Source: Bacteroidia bacterium
GTDB taxonomy: Bacteria; Bacteroidota; Bacteroidia; Flavobacteriales; Flavobacteriaceae
DNA: 64,000 nt
Direction: 5' to 3'
Assembly: GCA_030430385.1 (NCBI GenBank)
Contig: JAUIFO010000007.1
Location: 124,001-188,000 of the forward strand
Shown here: piece after piece, positions 1 through 7,468 of the stretch
Layout: the number at the start of each line of letters is the position of its first letter
How positions within the stretch are numbered: the first letter of the stretch is position 1
Position numbers and translations under genes: made by a program
Notes under the pieces: generated by a model
What the model was told of the DNA's origin: nothing
Seen by the model: the letters and a program-made list of their open reading frames with translations, nothing else
The model's database searches: none

Positions 1-366
1 AATTTTATAGAGCTTATTCTTGTGTGCTTCAATAAGTGATTTTGGGAGACCAACAGATTCTTTTCCAAAGATAAGAAATATGTCATCTTCAAATGGAAGA
101 TCCCAATGCAATTGATGTCCGTGACTCGAGAAAAAAGCAAAGGTTTTATTCTTATGAGTTTGAAAAAAGTCGTCAACAGACTCATAAATATGAACGTCTA
201 AATGCTGCCAATAATCTAATCCAGCACGCTTTAACCTGCTATCATTTAACTCAAAGCCAAAAGGTTTTACCAAGTGTAATTTTGAGCCACTGGCAAGAGC
301 GAGTCTACCAATATTACCTGTGTTATTTGGAATTTCGGGTTCCAATAAAACAATATTAAATGCCAT
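1..366 (-). CDS. trmL: tRNA (cytidine(34)-2'-O)-methyltransferase TrmL, C-terminus cut by window edge
   Basis: SpoU/TrmD-fold (SPOUT) methyltransferase that 2'-O-methylates the wobble nucleotide of tRNA-Leu. Reading the minus strand from the ATG at 366-364 gives about 121 residues before the window ends; the family is about 150 long. Residues 9-20 read EPEIPNTGNIGR, the family N-terminal signature, and GKESVGLP near residues 100-107 is the SAM/knot motif. The gene starts directly after the stop codon of the small membrane-protein gene at 367, so the two are probably cotranscribed. The opposite strand carries an open frame that is only its shadow. Confidence 0.88.
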   Translation of the reverse strand, partial: MAFNIVLLEPEIPNNTGNIGRLALASGSKLHLVKPFGFELNDSRLKRAGLDYWQHLDVHIYESVDDFFQTHKNKTFAFFSSHGHQLHWDLPFEDDIFLIFGKESVGLPKSLIEAHKNKLYKI

Positions 367-579
367 TTATGATTTTAATTTTATGACTATTAAACGTATG
401 AGTAGCAACCATGGAAACCCATGAATAACAACATCAACCCAATCCATAAGTTGCATGCCTTTGGCACCACCAGCAATCCATTTTAATTTTCCATAGATGT
501 GAGGTTCAGGGTAAAATGGTGCTAAACCTAGAGTGAGGCATAATAAAAGGATTATTCTATAATTTGTTGTTAGCTTCAT
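367..579 (-). CDS. small membrane protein of unknown function (70 aa)
   Basis: Not recognised as a characterised family. The 70-residue product has two hydrophobic stretches: residues 8-22 (an N-terminal anchor or signal-like helix) and residues 52-66, near the C-terminus, followed by a basic tail. Its stop codon abuts the trmL start and it lies 38 bp downstream of trpA in the same direction, so it may be at the distal end of the trp transcript. Similar small membrane proteins next to trpA occur in flavobacteria as far as I recall; no function is proposed. Confidence 0.6.
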   Translation of the reverse strand: MKLTTNYRIILLLCLTLGLAPFYPEPHIYGKLKWIAGGAKGMQLMDWVDVVIHGFPWLLLIRLIVIKLKS

Positions 580-617
580 TAGAATTCTATCGTGTAATCA
601 TTTTTTAAAATTAGAAT

Positions 618-1382
618 TTAATTTTTAATAGCCTTTACAAACTCTGGAATTTTAGCAATAGAATGTTGTTTTAGAAATTTTATAAAAGCAGATCCAATAA
701 TAGCACCTTTTGAATACGTTGTTGCTTGAGTGAAGGTTTGCTTATCTGAAATTCCGAAGCCAACTATGGTTGGATTGTTGAGGTTCATATTGGCAATGCG
801 TTTAAAATATGTTGTTTGCGCTTCACCAAAACCTGAGTTACTCCCCGTAACACTAGCTGAGCTCACCATATAAATAAATCCGTTAGAAATTGAATCGATG
901 TAACGTATGCGCTGTTCTGAAGTTTGCGGTGTTATGAGGAATACATTTATGAGATTGTGATGTTCAAAAATGGTTTTGTATTCACGATGATACACATCTG
1001 CTGGTAAGTCAGGAATTATGAGTCCGTCAATACCGACCTCTTCACATTTTTTACAAAATGCTTCGACACCATATTGTAGAATTGGATTAAAATAACCCAT
1101 AATTATCAAAGGAATGGAAACTGTTTTTCGGATATCTTTTAATTGTTCAAAAAGCAATTCTGTGGTCATTCCATTTTTAAGAGCTTGAGTTGAACTCTCC
1201 TGAATTGTAGGTCCATCAGCTAAAGGATCACTAAAGGGTAACCCTATTTCTATCATGTCTACATCGCTATGTTCAAGGTGTTCAATAATTGAAGTGGTAT
1301 CATTGCGATTAGGATATCCAGCAGAAAAATAAATAGAAAGAAGTTTTTTCTCCTCTTTAAGTTTTGTGAGTATTCGGTTCAT
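618..1382 (-). CDS. trpA: tryptophan synthase alpha subunit
   Basis: Cleaves indole-3-glycerol phosphate to indole and glyceraldehyde 3-phosphate and channels indole to TrpB. The 254-aa length is normal. The catalytic acid pair is visible as Glu45 in IEIGLPFSDP and Asp56 in LADGP (E. coli Glu49/Asp60). The TIM-barrel glycine-rich phosphate loop (VGFGIS) and IIGSAFIKF at the C-terminus are also present. It is the last biosynthetic gene of the trpEGDCFBA operon, separated from trpB by about 138 bp that is mostly a dispersed repeat. Confidence 0.97.
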   Translation of the reverse strand: MNRILTKLKEEKKLLSIYFSAGYPNRNDTTSIIEHLEHSDVDMIEIGLPFSDPLADGPTIQESSTQALKNGMTTELLFEQLKDIRKTVSIPLIIMGYFNPILQYGVEAFCKKCEEVGIDGLIIPDLPADVYHREYKTIFEHHNLINVFLITPQTSEQRIRYIDSISNGFIYMVSSASVTGSNSGFGEAQTTYFKRIANMNLNNPTIVGFGISDKQTFTQATTYSKGAIIGSAFIKFLKQHSIAKIPEFVKAIKN

Positions 1383-1422
1383 TTTTTGGTTTTAAAATGC
1401 GTGTCCAATGTGGAACAACACA

Positions 1423-1514
1423 GCGTTAAGGATTGAAAGGTTTGTTTGAGCTCATCTTTGATAGCGAGCCTTGAAAGCCTGACACAACGTAATGTAATGA
1501 AGTGGTGTAACGCC
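1423..1514 (-). repeat. dispersed repeat, copy 1 (fills trpB-trpA gap)
   Basis: On the minus strand this starts GGCGTTAC and ends CAATCCTTAACGC. The block GTCAGGCTTTC in its middle and AGCTCaAACAA towards its end align with the element at 15901-15999 (which has GTCAGGCTTTC, GAGCTCCAACAA and CAATCCTTAACGC) and more loosely with 63257-63373. The ends are inverted (GCGTT against AACGC). A 66-residue frame running through it is a by-product of the repeat. Confidence 0.65.
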
Positions 1515-1520
1515 ATTATA

Positions 1521-2702
1521 TTACAATTTAAAATAATCGATATAGTTTTGCAGATCTTTATCACCTCTTCCAGAAACATTAAGGATTACAATATCTGACG
1601 CTTTAAAAGCTTTTTTGTCAAACACAGCTAAGGCGTGAGCAGTTTCGATTGCAGGAATGATACCTTCCAACTGACTTAGTTCTAAACCAGCAGTCATAGC
1701 TTCGTCGTCGGTTACAGCTAAAAATTCAGCACGACCTGTTTTGTACAAATGTGCGTGCATTGGACCAACGCCAGGATAATCTAAACCAGCTGAAATGGAA
1801 TAAGGCTCTGTGATTTGTCCATCATTGGTTTGCATAAGTAATGTCTTACTACCATGAATAATACCTTCACGACCAAGTATTGAAGTCGCTGCACTTTCTC
1901 CTGAATGAATTCCTTTTCCAGCAGCTTCTACAGCAATAAGATTAACATTGGTATCATCAAGGTAATGATAAAATGCGCCAGCCGCATTGCTTCCTCCACC
2001 AACGCAAGCAATGACATGATCAGGTGTTTCGGTACCTTCCTTGTCTTTAAGCTGCCATTTGATCTCTTCTGATATGACTGCTTGAAATCGTGCAACCATA
2101 TCTGGATAAGGATGCGGTCCAACAACGCTTCCTATGATGTAGTGTGTGTTTGTTGGATTATTGATCCAGTCACGAATAGCTTCATTGGTAGCATCTTTTA
2201 GGGTTTTGCTTCCCGAAAGCGCAGGTCTTACTTCGGCACCAAGCATTTTCATTCGTGCCACATTTGGTGCTTGACGTTCAATGTCAACGGCTCCCATATA
2301 AACGATACATTGCATTCCCATAAGCGCGCAAACAGTAGCTGTAGCAACACCATGTTGACCAGCACCAGTTTCGGCAATAATTCTAGTTTTACCTAAACTC
2401 TTTGCCATTAATATTTGACCAATGGTATTGTTTACTTTGTGAGCACCAGTATGATTTAGGTCTTCACGCTTTAAGTAAATTTTTGTGTTGTGTTTTTCTG
2501 AAAGCCGTTTAGCAAAATAGAGTGGAGAAGGACGTCCTACGTAATCTTTTAGTAATTGGTTGAACTCTTTTTGAAATGAAGCCTCATTCATAATAGCGAG
2601 ATACTTTTGACTGAGTTCCTCAACATTAGGATAAAGCATTTCTGGAATGTAAGCGCCTCCGAATTCACCATAGTATCCTTTGTCGTTAATATTATAGATC
2701 AT
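1521..2702 (-). CDS. trpB: tryptophan synthase beta subunit
   Basis: PLP enzyme that condenses indole with serine to give tryptophan. The PLP lysine lies in HTGAHKVNN (Lys89 counted from the chosen start), and the phosphate loop GGGSNAAG and the [11 protein letters not shown] loop are intact. I chose the ATG at 2702 ([20 protein letters not shown]), giving 393 aa and matching the usual start. An in-frame ATG 12 bp upstream at 2714 overlaps a palindromic repeat and is less likely. It lies between trpF and trpA in the operon. Confidence 0.96.
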   Translation of the reverse strand: MIYNINDKGYYGEFGGAYIPEMLYPNVEELSQKYLAIMNEASFQKEFNQLLKDYVGRPSPLYFAKRLSEKHNTKIYLKREDLNHTGAHKVNNTIGQILMAKSLGKTRIIAETGAGQHGVATATVCALMGMQCIVYMGAVDIERQAPNVARMKMLGAEVRPALSGSKTLKDATNEAIRDWINNPTNTHYIIGSVVGPHPYPDMVARFQAVISEEIKWQLKDKEGTETPDHVIACVGGGSNAAGAFYHYLDDTNVNLIAVEAAGKGIHSGESAATSILGREGIIHGSKTLLMQTNDGQITEPYSISAGLDYPGVGPMHAHLYKTGRAEFLAVTDDEAMTAGLELSQLEGIIPAIETAHALAVFDKKAFKASDIVILNVSGRGDKDLQNYIDYFKL

Positions 2703-2708
2703 AATTTC

Positions 2709-2736
2709 TGTCATTCTGAACTTGATTCAGAATCTT
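2709..2736. repeat. palindromic intergenic repeat (ATTCTGAA type)
   Basis: Contains TTCTGAA-N5-TTCAGAA (2714-2720 and 2726-2732) preceded by GTCA and followed by TCTTG. One of about ten related palindromes in this window; see the finding on dispersed palindromes. It lies immediately upstream of trpB. Confidence 0.8.
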
Positions 2737-2759
2737 GTTAGTTTAAGTTTCGTTTTGCC

Positions 2760-2787
2760 GGATTCCGCATCAAGTGCGGAATGACAT
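2760..2787. repeat. palindromic repeat (ATTCCGCA type) overlapping the trpF 3' end
   Basis: ATTCCGCAT-CAAG-TGCGGAAT spans 2762-2782 and is followed by GACATC. The last codons of trpF (Ser-Phe-Arg-Thr-stop) are read from this palindrome, so the repeat supplies the stop codon of the gene. Confidence 0.8.
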
Positions 2788-3444
2788 CATTTTTTTAAAT
2801 TCTTTTAGTTCTTCTATATTTTTTAATCCAGGTTTAATTTCAAATTTGCTATTTACATCGATGGCATGACAATACTTTGAAACTTCTGTACTTAGTATGG
2901 TTTGTATTTGATCTACACTTTCTAATCCAATACCACCACTTAAAAAGAAAGGTTTTGTTGAAGGGTAATTTTTTAAAATCTCCCAATCGAAAGCAAATCC
3001 ATTTCCGCCAGGCAATATACCTTTAGTGTCAAAAAGAAAGTAATCGCATACGTTTTCAAAAGCACTGAGCACAGTAAAGTCAAATGTTGAATCGATACAA
3101 AACACTTTGATGATTTCTAATGCTTTGATTTTGTTTTTAAGCTTAGAGTCTTTCAGTTTTTCTTCGGAATAATGTTGCTTAAGACGTTGACAGTAATCTG
3201 CTGTTTCATTTCCATGCAATTGCACAAGATCCAATTGATGTGACCTGATTTTAGAAATAACAAAATCGATACTTGCATCGACAAAAACACCGACTCTTTT
3301 TATATCCTTAGGTAAAGTAGGAATGATACCATTAAAAAAGCGACTCGATCTTTCGTAGCATATAAATCCGAGATAGTCTGGTTCTAATTGAGATACTGCT
3401 TTAATGTTATCCTGATATGTCATTCCGCATACTTTCAACTTCAT
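2770..3444 (-). CDS. trpF: phosphoribosylanthranilate isomerase
   Basis: Amadori rearrangement of N-(5-phosphoribosyl)anthranilate to CdRP, fourth step of the pathway. The N-terminus MKLKVCGM carries the catalytic Cys6; AIDVNSKFE near the C-terminus carries the catalytic Asp; LSGGIGLE is the phosphate-binding loop. The length of 224 aa is a little above the usual 200-210: there is a lysine-rich insertion around residues 93-112 and the final residues come from a palindromic repeat. It overlaps trpC by 4 bp, implying translational coupling. Confidence 0.95.
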   Translation of the reverse strand: MKLKVCGMTYQDNIKAVSQLEPDYLGFICYERSSRFFNGIIPTLPKDIKRVGVFVDASIDFVISKIRSHQLDLVQLHGNETADYCQRLKQHYSEEKLKDSKLKNKIKALEIIKVFCIDSTFDFTVLSAFENVCDYFLFDTKGILPGGNGFAFDWEILKNYPSTKPFFLSGGIGLESVDQIQTILSTEVSKYCHAIDVNSKFEIKPGLKNIEELKEFKKMMSFRT

Positions 3445-4226
3445 AAGTTCAACTCTTTTATAAATTCATTAGCACTTTGTCCAGGATCACTAGTTTTCAT
3501 AAAATGCTCTCCAATTAAAAAGCCTTTAAATCCGAAAGGTTGAAGAGCTCTTATGGCATTAGGACTACTAATACCACTTTCAGAAACTTTTACAAAGTCG
3601 TTTGGAATTAGCTGACTTAAATATTTGCTAGTATCTAAGCTCACTTCAAAGGTTTTTAGGTCTCTGTTATTAACACCAATCATATCAATGCTTGGTAGTA
3701 TTGATCTCTGAAGTTCCTCTTCATTATGAACCTCAAGCAGCACTTCTAAGTTGAGTGTTTTTGCAAGTTCAGAAAACTGTTTTATCTCTTGTGATGTTAG
3801 AATCGCTGCAATGAGCAGAATAACATCTGCGCCATGCGCTTTGGCTTCAACAATTTGATAATCGTCAATGATGAATTCTTTTCGTAGCAATGGAAGCTTA
3901 CAAGACGCTCTAGCTAAGAGGAGATCTTCTAAGCTGCCACCAAAATATTTACCATCTGTAAGCACAGACATGCCACAGGCATCAGCTTGTTCGTAACCAT
4001 TAGCGACATCAAAAACATTAAGACTATGGTTAATCACCTGTTTAGATGGCGAACGGCGTTTGTGTTCGGCGATAATTCCAGAAGCACTTAATTTAAGCTT
4101 GGATGCCAGTGAGATAGTGTCCTTTTGAAAAAGCGCAGTACCTTCTAATTGGGAAGTAGAAATTAACTGCTTCCTAAGGGTAACCTCAATGCGTTTGTCT
4201 TTTACAATGCGTTCTAAGATGTTCAT
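3441..4226 (-). CDS. trpC: indole-3-glycerol phosphate synthase
   Basis: Decarboxylative ring closure of CdRP to indole-3-glycerol phosphate. Monofunctional, 261 aa. The signature AEHKRRSPSKQ (catalytic lysine), LRKEFIID, IGVNNRDLKTF and VSESGIS are all visible and in the expected order in the TIM barrel. It sits 2 bp after trpD and overlaps trpF by 4 bp, so it is cotranslated in the middle of the trp operon. Confidence 0.97.
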   Translation of the reverse strand: MNILERIVKDKRIEVTLRKQLISTSQLEGTALFQKDTISLASKLKLSASGIIAEHKRRSPSKQVINHSLNVFDVANGYEQADACGMSVLTDGKYFGGSLEDLLLARASCKLPLLRKEFIIDDYQIVEAKAHGADVILLIAAILTSQEIKQFSELAKTLNLEVLLEVHNEEELQRSILPSIDMIGVNNRDLKTFEVSLDTSKYLSQLIPNDFVKVSESGISSPNAIRALQPFGFKGFLIGEHFMKTSDPGQSANEFIKELNL

Positions 4227-4228
4227 AA

Positions 4229-5221
4229 TTAATGGCTTAATTCAATTAAAGTGTTTAAGCATTTTTTTGCTCTTCCAGATTGTAAACTGTCTTTTGCCAA
4301 TGCAATACCTTCTTTGTGTGATATTTGATTTACAGTAGCAATCGCTAGTCCAGCATTAGCATAAACCACATTGTTTTGTGCTTCAGTGCCTTGCCCTTCA
4401 ATAATGGTTTTAAAAATTTTAGCAGCATCATCGACACTGTTTCCACCAAAAATTTGATTAGCTTCAACATGAAGTAACTCAAGGTCTGAAGGATTTAGCA
4501 TCGTTTCAGAATGATTGGTTATAATCTTTGTTGGTCCAGTTAATGAAATTTCATCATAACCATCTAAGCTATGAACAATACTATACTGTTTTGTAGTGTC
4601 TTGATAGAGGTAATGGTACATACGCTGAAGCTCTAAATTGAACACACCAACCATTTGATGTTTTGGGAATGACGGATTAACCATTGGACCAAGCATATTG
4701 AAAAATGTTTTAACACCAAGCTCTTTGCGTATTGGTGCAACATTTTTCATGGCAGGATGAAACAAAGGCGCATGTAGTATGCAAATTCCAGCTTTGTCAA
4801 TGCAACGTTTAAGTGTGTCAGAATCTTTAGTGAATCTCACGCCTAAGGCTTCTAAAACATTTGAAGAACCTGAAGCTGATGATACACCATAATTTCCGTG
4901 TTTTGCGACATTAACGCCAGCTCCAGCAGCTACTAATGACGATAGGGTGGAAATATTAAACGTATCTTTTCCGTCACCTCCAGTTCCACATAAATCGATG
5001 GTATTAAAGTCTGAAAGATCAACAGGAATACACAATTCAAGAAGCGCATCACGAAACCCTTTCAGTTCTTCGATAGTAATACTTCGCATCATATAAATGG
5101 TTAAAAAGGAAGCAATCTGACTCTGATTGTAATAGCCTTCAGAGATGTTTACCAGAACTGTTTTGGCTTCTTCTGTTGAAATACTTTCGTGTTGTATTAA
5201 TCTGTTTAAAATATGTTTCAT
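4229..5221 (-). CDS. trpD: anthranilate phosphoribosyltransferase
   Basis: Transfers phosphoribose from PRPP to anthranilate. The 330-aa length is typical. DLCGTGGDGKDTFNIST around residues 76-92 is the PRPP-binding loop; KHGNYGVSS and GVKTFFNMLGPMVNP are the anthranilate and Mg regions of the glycosyltransferase family 3 fold. It is not fused to trpG; the two genes are 35 bp apart, and the gap contains a degenerate palindromic repeat. Confidence 0.96.
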   Translation of the reverse strand: MKHILNRLIQHESISTEEAKTVLVNISEGYYNQSQIASFLTIYMMRSITIEELKGFRDALLELCIPVDLSDFNTIDLCGTGGDGKDTFNISTLSSLVAAGAGVNVAKHGNYGVSSASGSSNVLEALGVRFTKDSDTLKRCIDKAGICILHAPLFHPAMKNVAPIRKELGVKTFFNMLGPMVNPSFPKHQMVGVFNLELQRMYHYLYQDTTKQYSIVHSLDGYDEISLTGPTKIITNHSETMLNPSDLELLHVEANQIFGGNSVDDAAKIFKTIIEGQGTEAQNNVVYANAGLAIATVNQISHKEGIALAKDSLQSGRAKKCLNTLIELSH

Positions 5222-5225
5222 AGTT

Positions 5226-5254
5226 TGTTATTCCGAAGTGAATTCAGGATCTCA
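5226..5254. repeat. degenerate palindromic repeat in the trpG-trpD gap
   Basis: TTATTCCGAAGTGAATTCAGGATCTCATT resembles the family (GTCAT-TCCTGAA-N-TTCAGGATCTC) with one arm eroded. The right half, TTCAGGATCTCAT, is identical to that of other copies. Confidence 0.6.
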
Positions 5255-5256
5255 TT

Positions 5257-5820
5257 TTAAGCGTTCAACCAATTTTCTAAAATCTGTTTTCCGTTTGGTG
5301 TTAATACAGATTCTGGATGATACTGAACACCTTTTACATCAAAATCCCTATGCCTTAACGACATTACTTGTCCGTTCTCATCAAAAGAAGTAGCCTCTAA
5401 GCATTCTGGTAAATTGGCATCTACAACCCAAGAATGGTAACGACCAACCTCAATGTTTTTGTTCATGTTTTTAAAGAGCGATTCATCATCTGCAGTAATG
5501 GTTACTTGTGTAGCTACACCATGATACACCTCATTTAAATTGATGAGCGTTCCACCAAAAACTTCACCAATAGCTTGCTGTCCTAGGCAGACCCCTAAGA
5601 TGCTTTTTGAAGACGCATACGTTTTTATAATGGCCTTTAAAAGTCCAGCTTCACTTGGGATTCCTGGTCCTGGTGAGAGGACTATTTTTTCAAAAGGTTC
5701 CACATCGTTGAGCGTTAACTTGTCATTTCTCAAGACAGTCACGTCACAGTTTAAATCCTCTAAATAGTGGACTAAATTGTAAGTGAAACTATCATAGTTA
5801 TCTATTACTAATACCTTCAT
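5257..5820 (-). CDS. trpG: anthranilate synthase component II (glutamine amidotransferase)
   Basis: Class I glutamine amidotransferase subunit that supplies ammonia to TrpE. The 187-aa length is normal. Nucleophile Cys78 lies in GVCLGQQAIGE; the His/Glu of the triad lie in VQYHPESVLTP near the C-terminus; the oxyanion loop is LSPGPGIP. It overlaps the end of trpE by 4 bp (ATGA), consistent with stoichiometric synthesis. A pabA role in addition to trpG is possible, but the location argues for tryptophan. Confidence 0.96.
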   Translation of the reverse strand: MKVLVIDNYDSFTYNLVHYLEDLNCDVTVLRNDKLTLNDVEPFEKIVLSPGPGIPSEAGLLKAIIKTYASSKSILGVCLGQQAIGEVFGGTLINLNEVYHGVATQVTITADDESLFKNMNKNIEVGRYHSWVVDANLPECLEATSFDENGQVMSLRHRDFDVKGVQYHPESVLTPNGKQILENWLNA

Positions 5821-7217
5821 ATTTGTTCTGCTAATTCAATGGCATTGGTTAAAGCGCCAAGTTTATTATATACTTCTTGTAGTTCATGTTCAGGGTTCGA
5901 TTTGGATACTAAGCCAGCGCCAGCTTGCCAGTGTAAGTGATGGTTCTGACTTAAAAAAGTGCGGATCATAATGGCGTGATTAAAGTTACCTTCAAAATCC
6001 ATAAAACCAATTGCACCACCATAAAAAGCACGATTGGTTGTTTCGTATTGTTCAATAAGCTGCATGGCTTTATATTTAGGTGCGCCACTTAATGTTCCAG
6101 CAGGAAAAGTATCTGCAACAACTTGCATCGTAGGTGTGTTTTTGTCAATACGACCAGTAACTTTGCTTACCAGATGAATGACATGAGAAAAAAACTGAGC
6201 TTCTCTGTAAGTATCAACTTTTACGTCACGACCATGACGACTTAAATCGTTTCGAGCTAGATCTACTAACATGACGTGTTCTGCATTTTCCTTGTCGTCT
6301 TCGGCGAGCTGTTTTGCAAGCCTTTGATCTTCTTCATCGTTTCCTGTCCTTCTGAAAGTACCTGCAATAGGATGAATTTCGGTTTGTAAATGATTCACCA
6401 CCAATTGGGCTTCGGGAGAGCTTCCGAAGATTTTAAAATTACCATAATCAAAGTAGAAGAGGTAAGGCGACGGATTGATACTTCTCAAGGCTCTGTAAAC
6501 GTTAAACTCATCTCCTTTGTAAGCTTGAGAGAATTTTTTTGATAATACCAATTGAAACACATCACCACGAGCACAATGTTTCTTTGCCAGTTCTACTTGC
6601 GATTTATAATCTTCATCAGTGATATTAGACGTGATCTCTGAATCTGTTTTAAAGGTGTATGATGCAAAGTTTCGAGAATTGATCAATTGCAAAAGTTCAT
6701 CAATATTGTTTTCGGTTTCAAAACAATGCGCAAAAATGTAAGCTTCATTTTTAAAGTGATTTATTGCAATGATGTTTTTGTAAACCGCATAATAAATATC
6801 AGGAATCTGAATTGAGTTAGGTTTTTTTGAGATCTCAATAGTTTCAAAATATTTTACAGCGTCATAAGCAGTGTAACCAAAAATTCCGTTGTTGATGAAT
6901 TTAAAGGTTGTCTCTGAATTTACTTTGAATCGCTTTGTGAACTTTTGAATTTCATCAATAACTGAAACCGTATCTGTATAATTTTTTTTAGTACTGCCAT
7001 CTGGAAACTGTTGCTCGATAACATCGTTGTTAACTGTTATTGAAGCAATAGGATTGAAGCATATATAAGAAAAGCTATTATCATTTGCATGATAATCACT
7101 ACTCTCCAATAAAATACTGTTTGGAAATCGATCTCTAATTTTAAGATAGATACTCACAGGAGTTATTGTGTCTGCTAAGATTTTTTTATAATGTGTATAT
7201 AGACTAAATGTTTTCAT
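5817..7217 (-). CDS. trpE: anthranilate synthase component I
   Basis: Converts chorismate and ammonia to anthranilate, first committed step. The frame stays open to an ATG at 7286, but that start would make the ribosome initiate inside the attenuator and read through the terminator hairpin. The ATG at 7217 (MKTFSLYTHYKK) gives 466 aa, the usual length. ILLESSDYH near residue 33 matches the LLES tryptophan-feedback motif. The chorismate-binding core shows the GDVFQLVLSKKF, PIAGTFRRTG and TFPAGTLSGAPK segments. First structural gene after the leader and attenuator. Confidence 0.95.
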   Translation of the reverse strand: MKTFSLYTHYKKILADTITPVSIYLKIRDRFPNSILLESSDYHANDNSFSYICFNPIASITVNNDVIEQQFPDGSTKKNYTDTVSVIDEIQKFTKRFKVNSETTFKFINNGIFGYTAYDAVKYFETIEISKKPNSIQIPDIYYAVYKNIIAINHFKNEAYIFAHCFETENNIDELLQLINSRNFASYTFKTDSEITSNITDEDYKSQVELAKKHCARGDVFQLVLSKKFSQAYKGDEFNVYRALRSINPSPYLFYFDYGNFKIFGSSPEAQLVVNHLQTEIHPIAGTFRRTGNDEEDQRLAKQLAEDDKENAEHVMLVDLARNDLSRHGRDVKVDTYREAQFFSHVIHLVSKVTGRIDKNTPTMQVVADTFPAGTLSGAPKYKAMQLIEQYETTNRAFYGGAIGFMDFEGNFNHAIMIRTFLSQNHHLHWQAGAGLVSKSNPEHELQEVYNKLGALTNAIELAEQI

Positions 7218-7229
7218 ATTAATTCCATT

Positions 7230-7261
7230 AAAAAAGGCTTGTCGTGAATGACAAGCCTTTT
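7230..7261 (-). terminator. trp attenuator terminator hairpin
   Basis: On the minus strand a perfect 12-bp stem AAAAGGCTTGTC / GACAAGCCTTTT (7261-7250 with 7243-7232) encloses the loop ATTCAC and runs into a T tract, 13 bp before the trpE ATG. It lies after the leader peptide stop. Its position between promoter and first structural gene makes it a conditional terminator rather than an end-of-operon one. Confidence 0.9.
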
Positions 7262-7302
7262 CAATATTTTTATTTAAATATACCATAGGTGTTACTTCAC
7301 GA
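7242..7302 (-). promoter_or_regulatory. trp attenuator antiterminator pairing
   Basis: TCGTGAA (7302-7296), which contains the leader peptide stop codon TGA, is exactly complementary to TTCACGA (7248-7242), the loop and right-stem base of the terminator. After one bulged G the pairing continues with TAACA (7294-7290) against TGTCA (7253-7249), with one A-C mismatch. Forming this helix destroys the terminator. A ribosome stalled on the Trp codons (7329-7321) leaves TCGTGAA free; one that reaches the stop codon masks it. That geometry is classical ribosome-mediated attenuation. Confidence 0.8.
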
Positions 7303-7353
7303 ACGTCTTGTTTCGAGAATCCACCACCAAGTATTTTTAAAATTTGTGTTCAT
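7297..7353 (-). CDS. trpL: trp operon leader peptide (18 aa, three consecutive Trp codons)
   Basis: Short frame MNTNFKNTWWWILETRRS read from ATG 7353-7351 to TGA 7299-7297. Three tandem TGG codons (7329-7321) in an 18-residue peptide, just upstream of a terminator and trpE, are what a tryptophan-sensing leader needs. The peptide probably has no function beyond positioning the ribosome. Its ATG is about 14 bp after a strong Bacteroidota -7 box, so the 5' UTR is very short. The stop codon lies in the antiterminator arm, coupling termination of translation to termination of transcription. Confidence 0.9.
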   Translation of the reverse strand: MNTNFKNTWWWILETRRS

Positions 7354-7367
7354 TTTGATTTAAAGGT

Positions 7368-7398
7368 CAAATATAGAAATGAAATTTTACAATTCAAA
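7368..7398 (-). promoter_or_regulatory. trp operon promoter (Bacteroidota type)
   Basis: On the minus strand TTTG (7398-7395), 19 bp, then TATATTTG (7375-7368), an exact fit to TTTG-N19-TAnnTTTG. Transcription would start near 7362, about 8-10 bp upstream of the leader-peptide ATG. Confidence 0.8.
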
Positions 7399-7405
7399 TA
7401 AAACT

Positions 7406-7437
7406 AAAAAAGATTCCTAAATAAATAGGAATCTTTT
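7406..7437 (-). terminator. terminator downstream of yceI
   Basis: AAAGATTCCT (7409-7418), 8-nt loop, AGGAATCTTT (7427-7436). On the minus strand the stem is followed by a T run, so it ends the marR-yceI transcript before the trp promoter. Confidence 0.85.
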
Positions 7438-7468
7438 AACTAAATGTGCTATTAATCAAAATTTACTC

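Noticed and set aside
93..359. Open frame of 88 codons on the plus strand at the window start
   Set aside because: It is antisense to the trmL coding sequence, whose motifs are unmistakable.
1379..1579. 66-codon minus-strand frame across the trpB end and trpB-trpA gap
   Set aside because: It is out of frame with trpB and its sequence is the translation of the dispersed repeat at 1423-1514; no support as a gene.
2703..2714. Upstream ATG for trpB at 2714
   Set aside because: It overlaps a palindromic repeat and adds four residues (MTEI) absent from typical TrpB starts; the ATG at 2702 fits the family.
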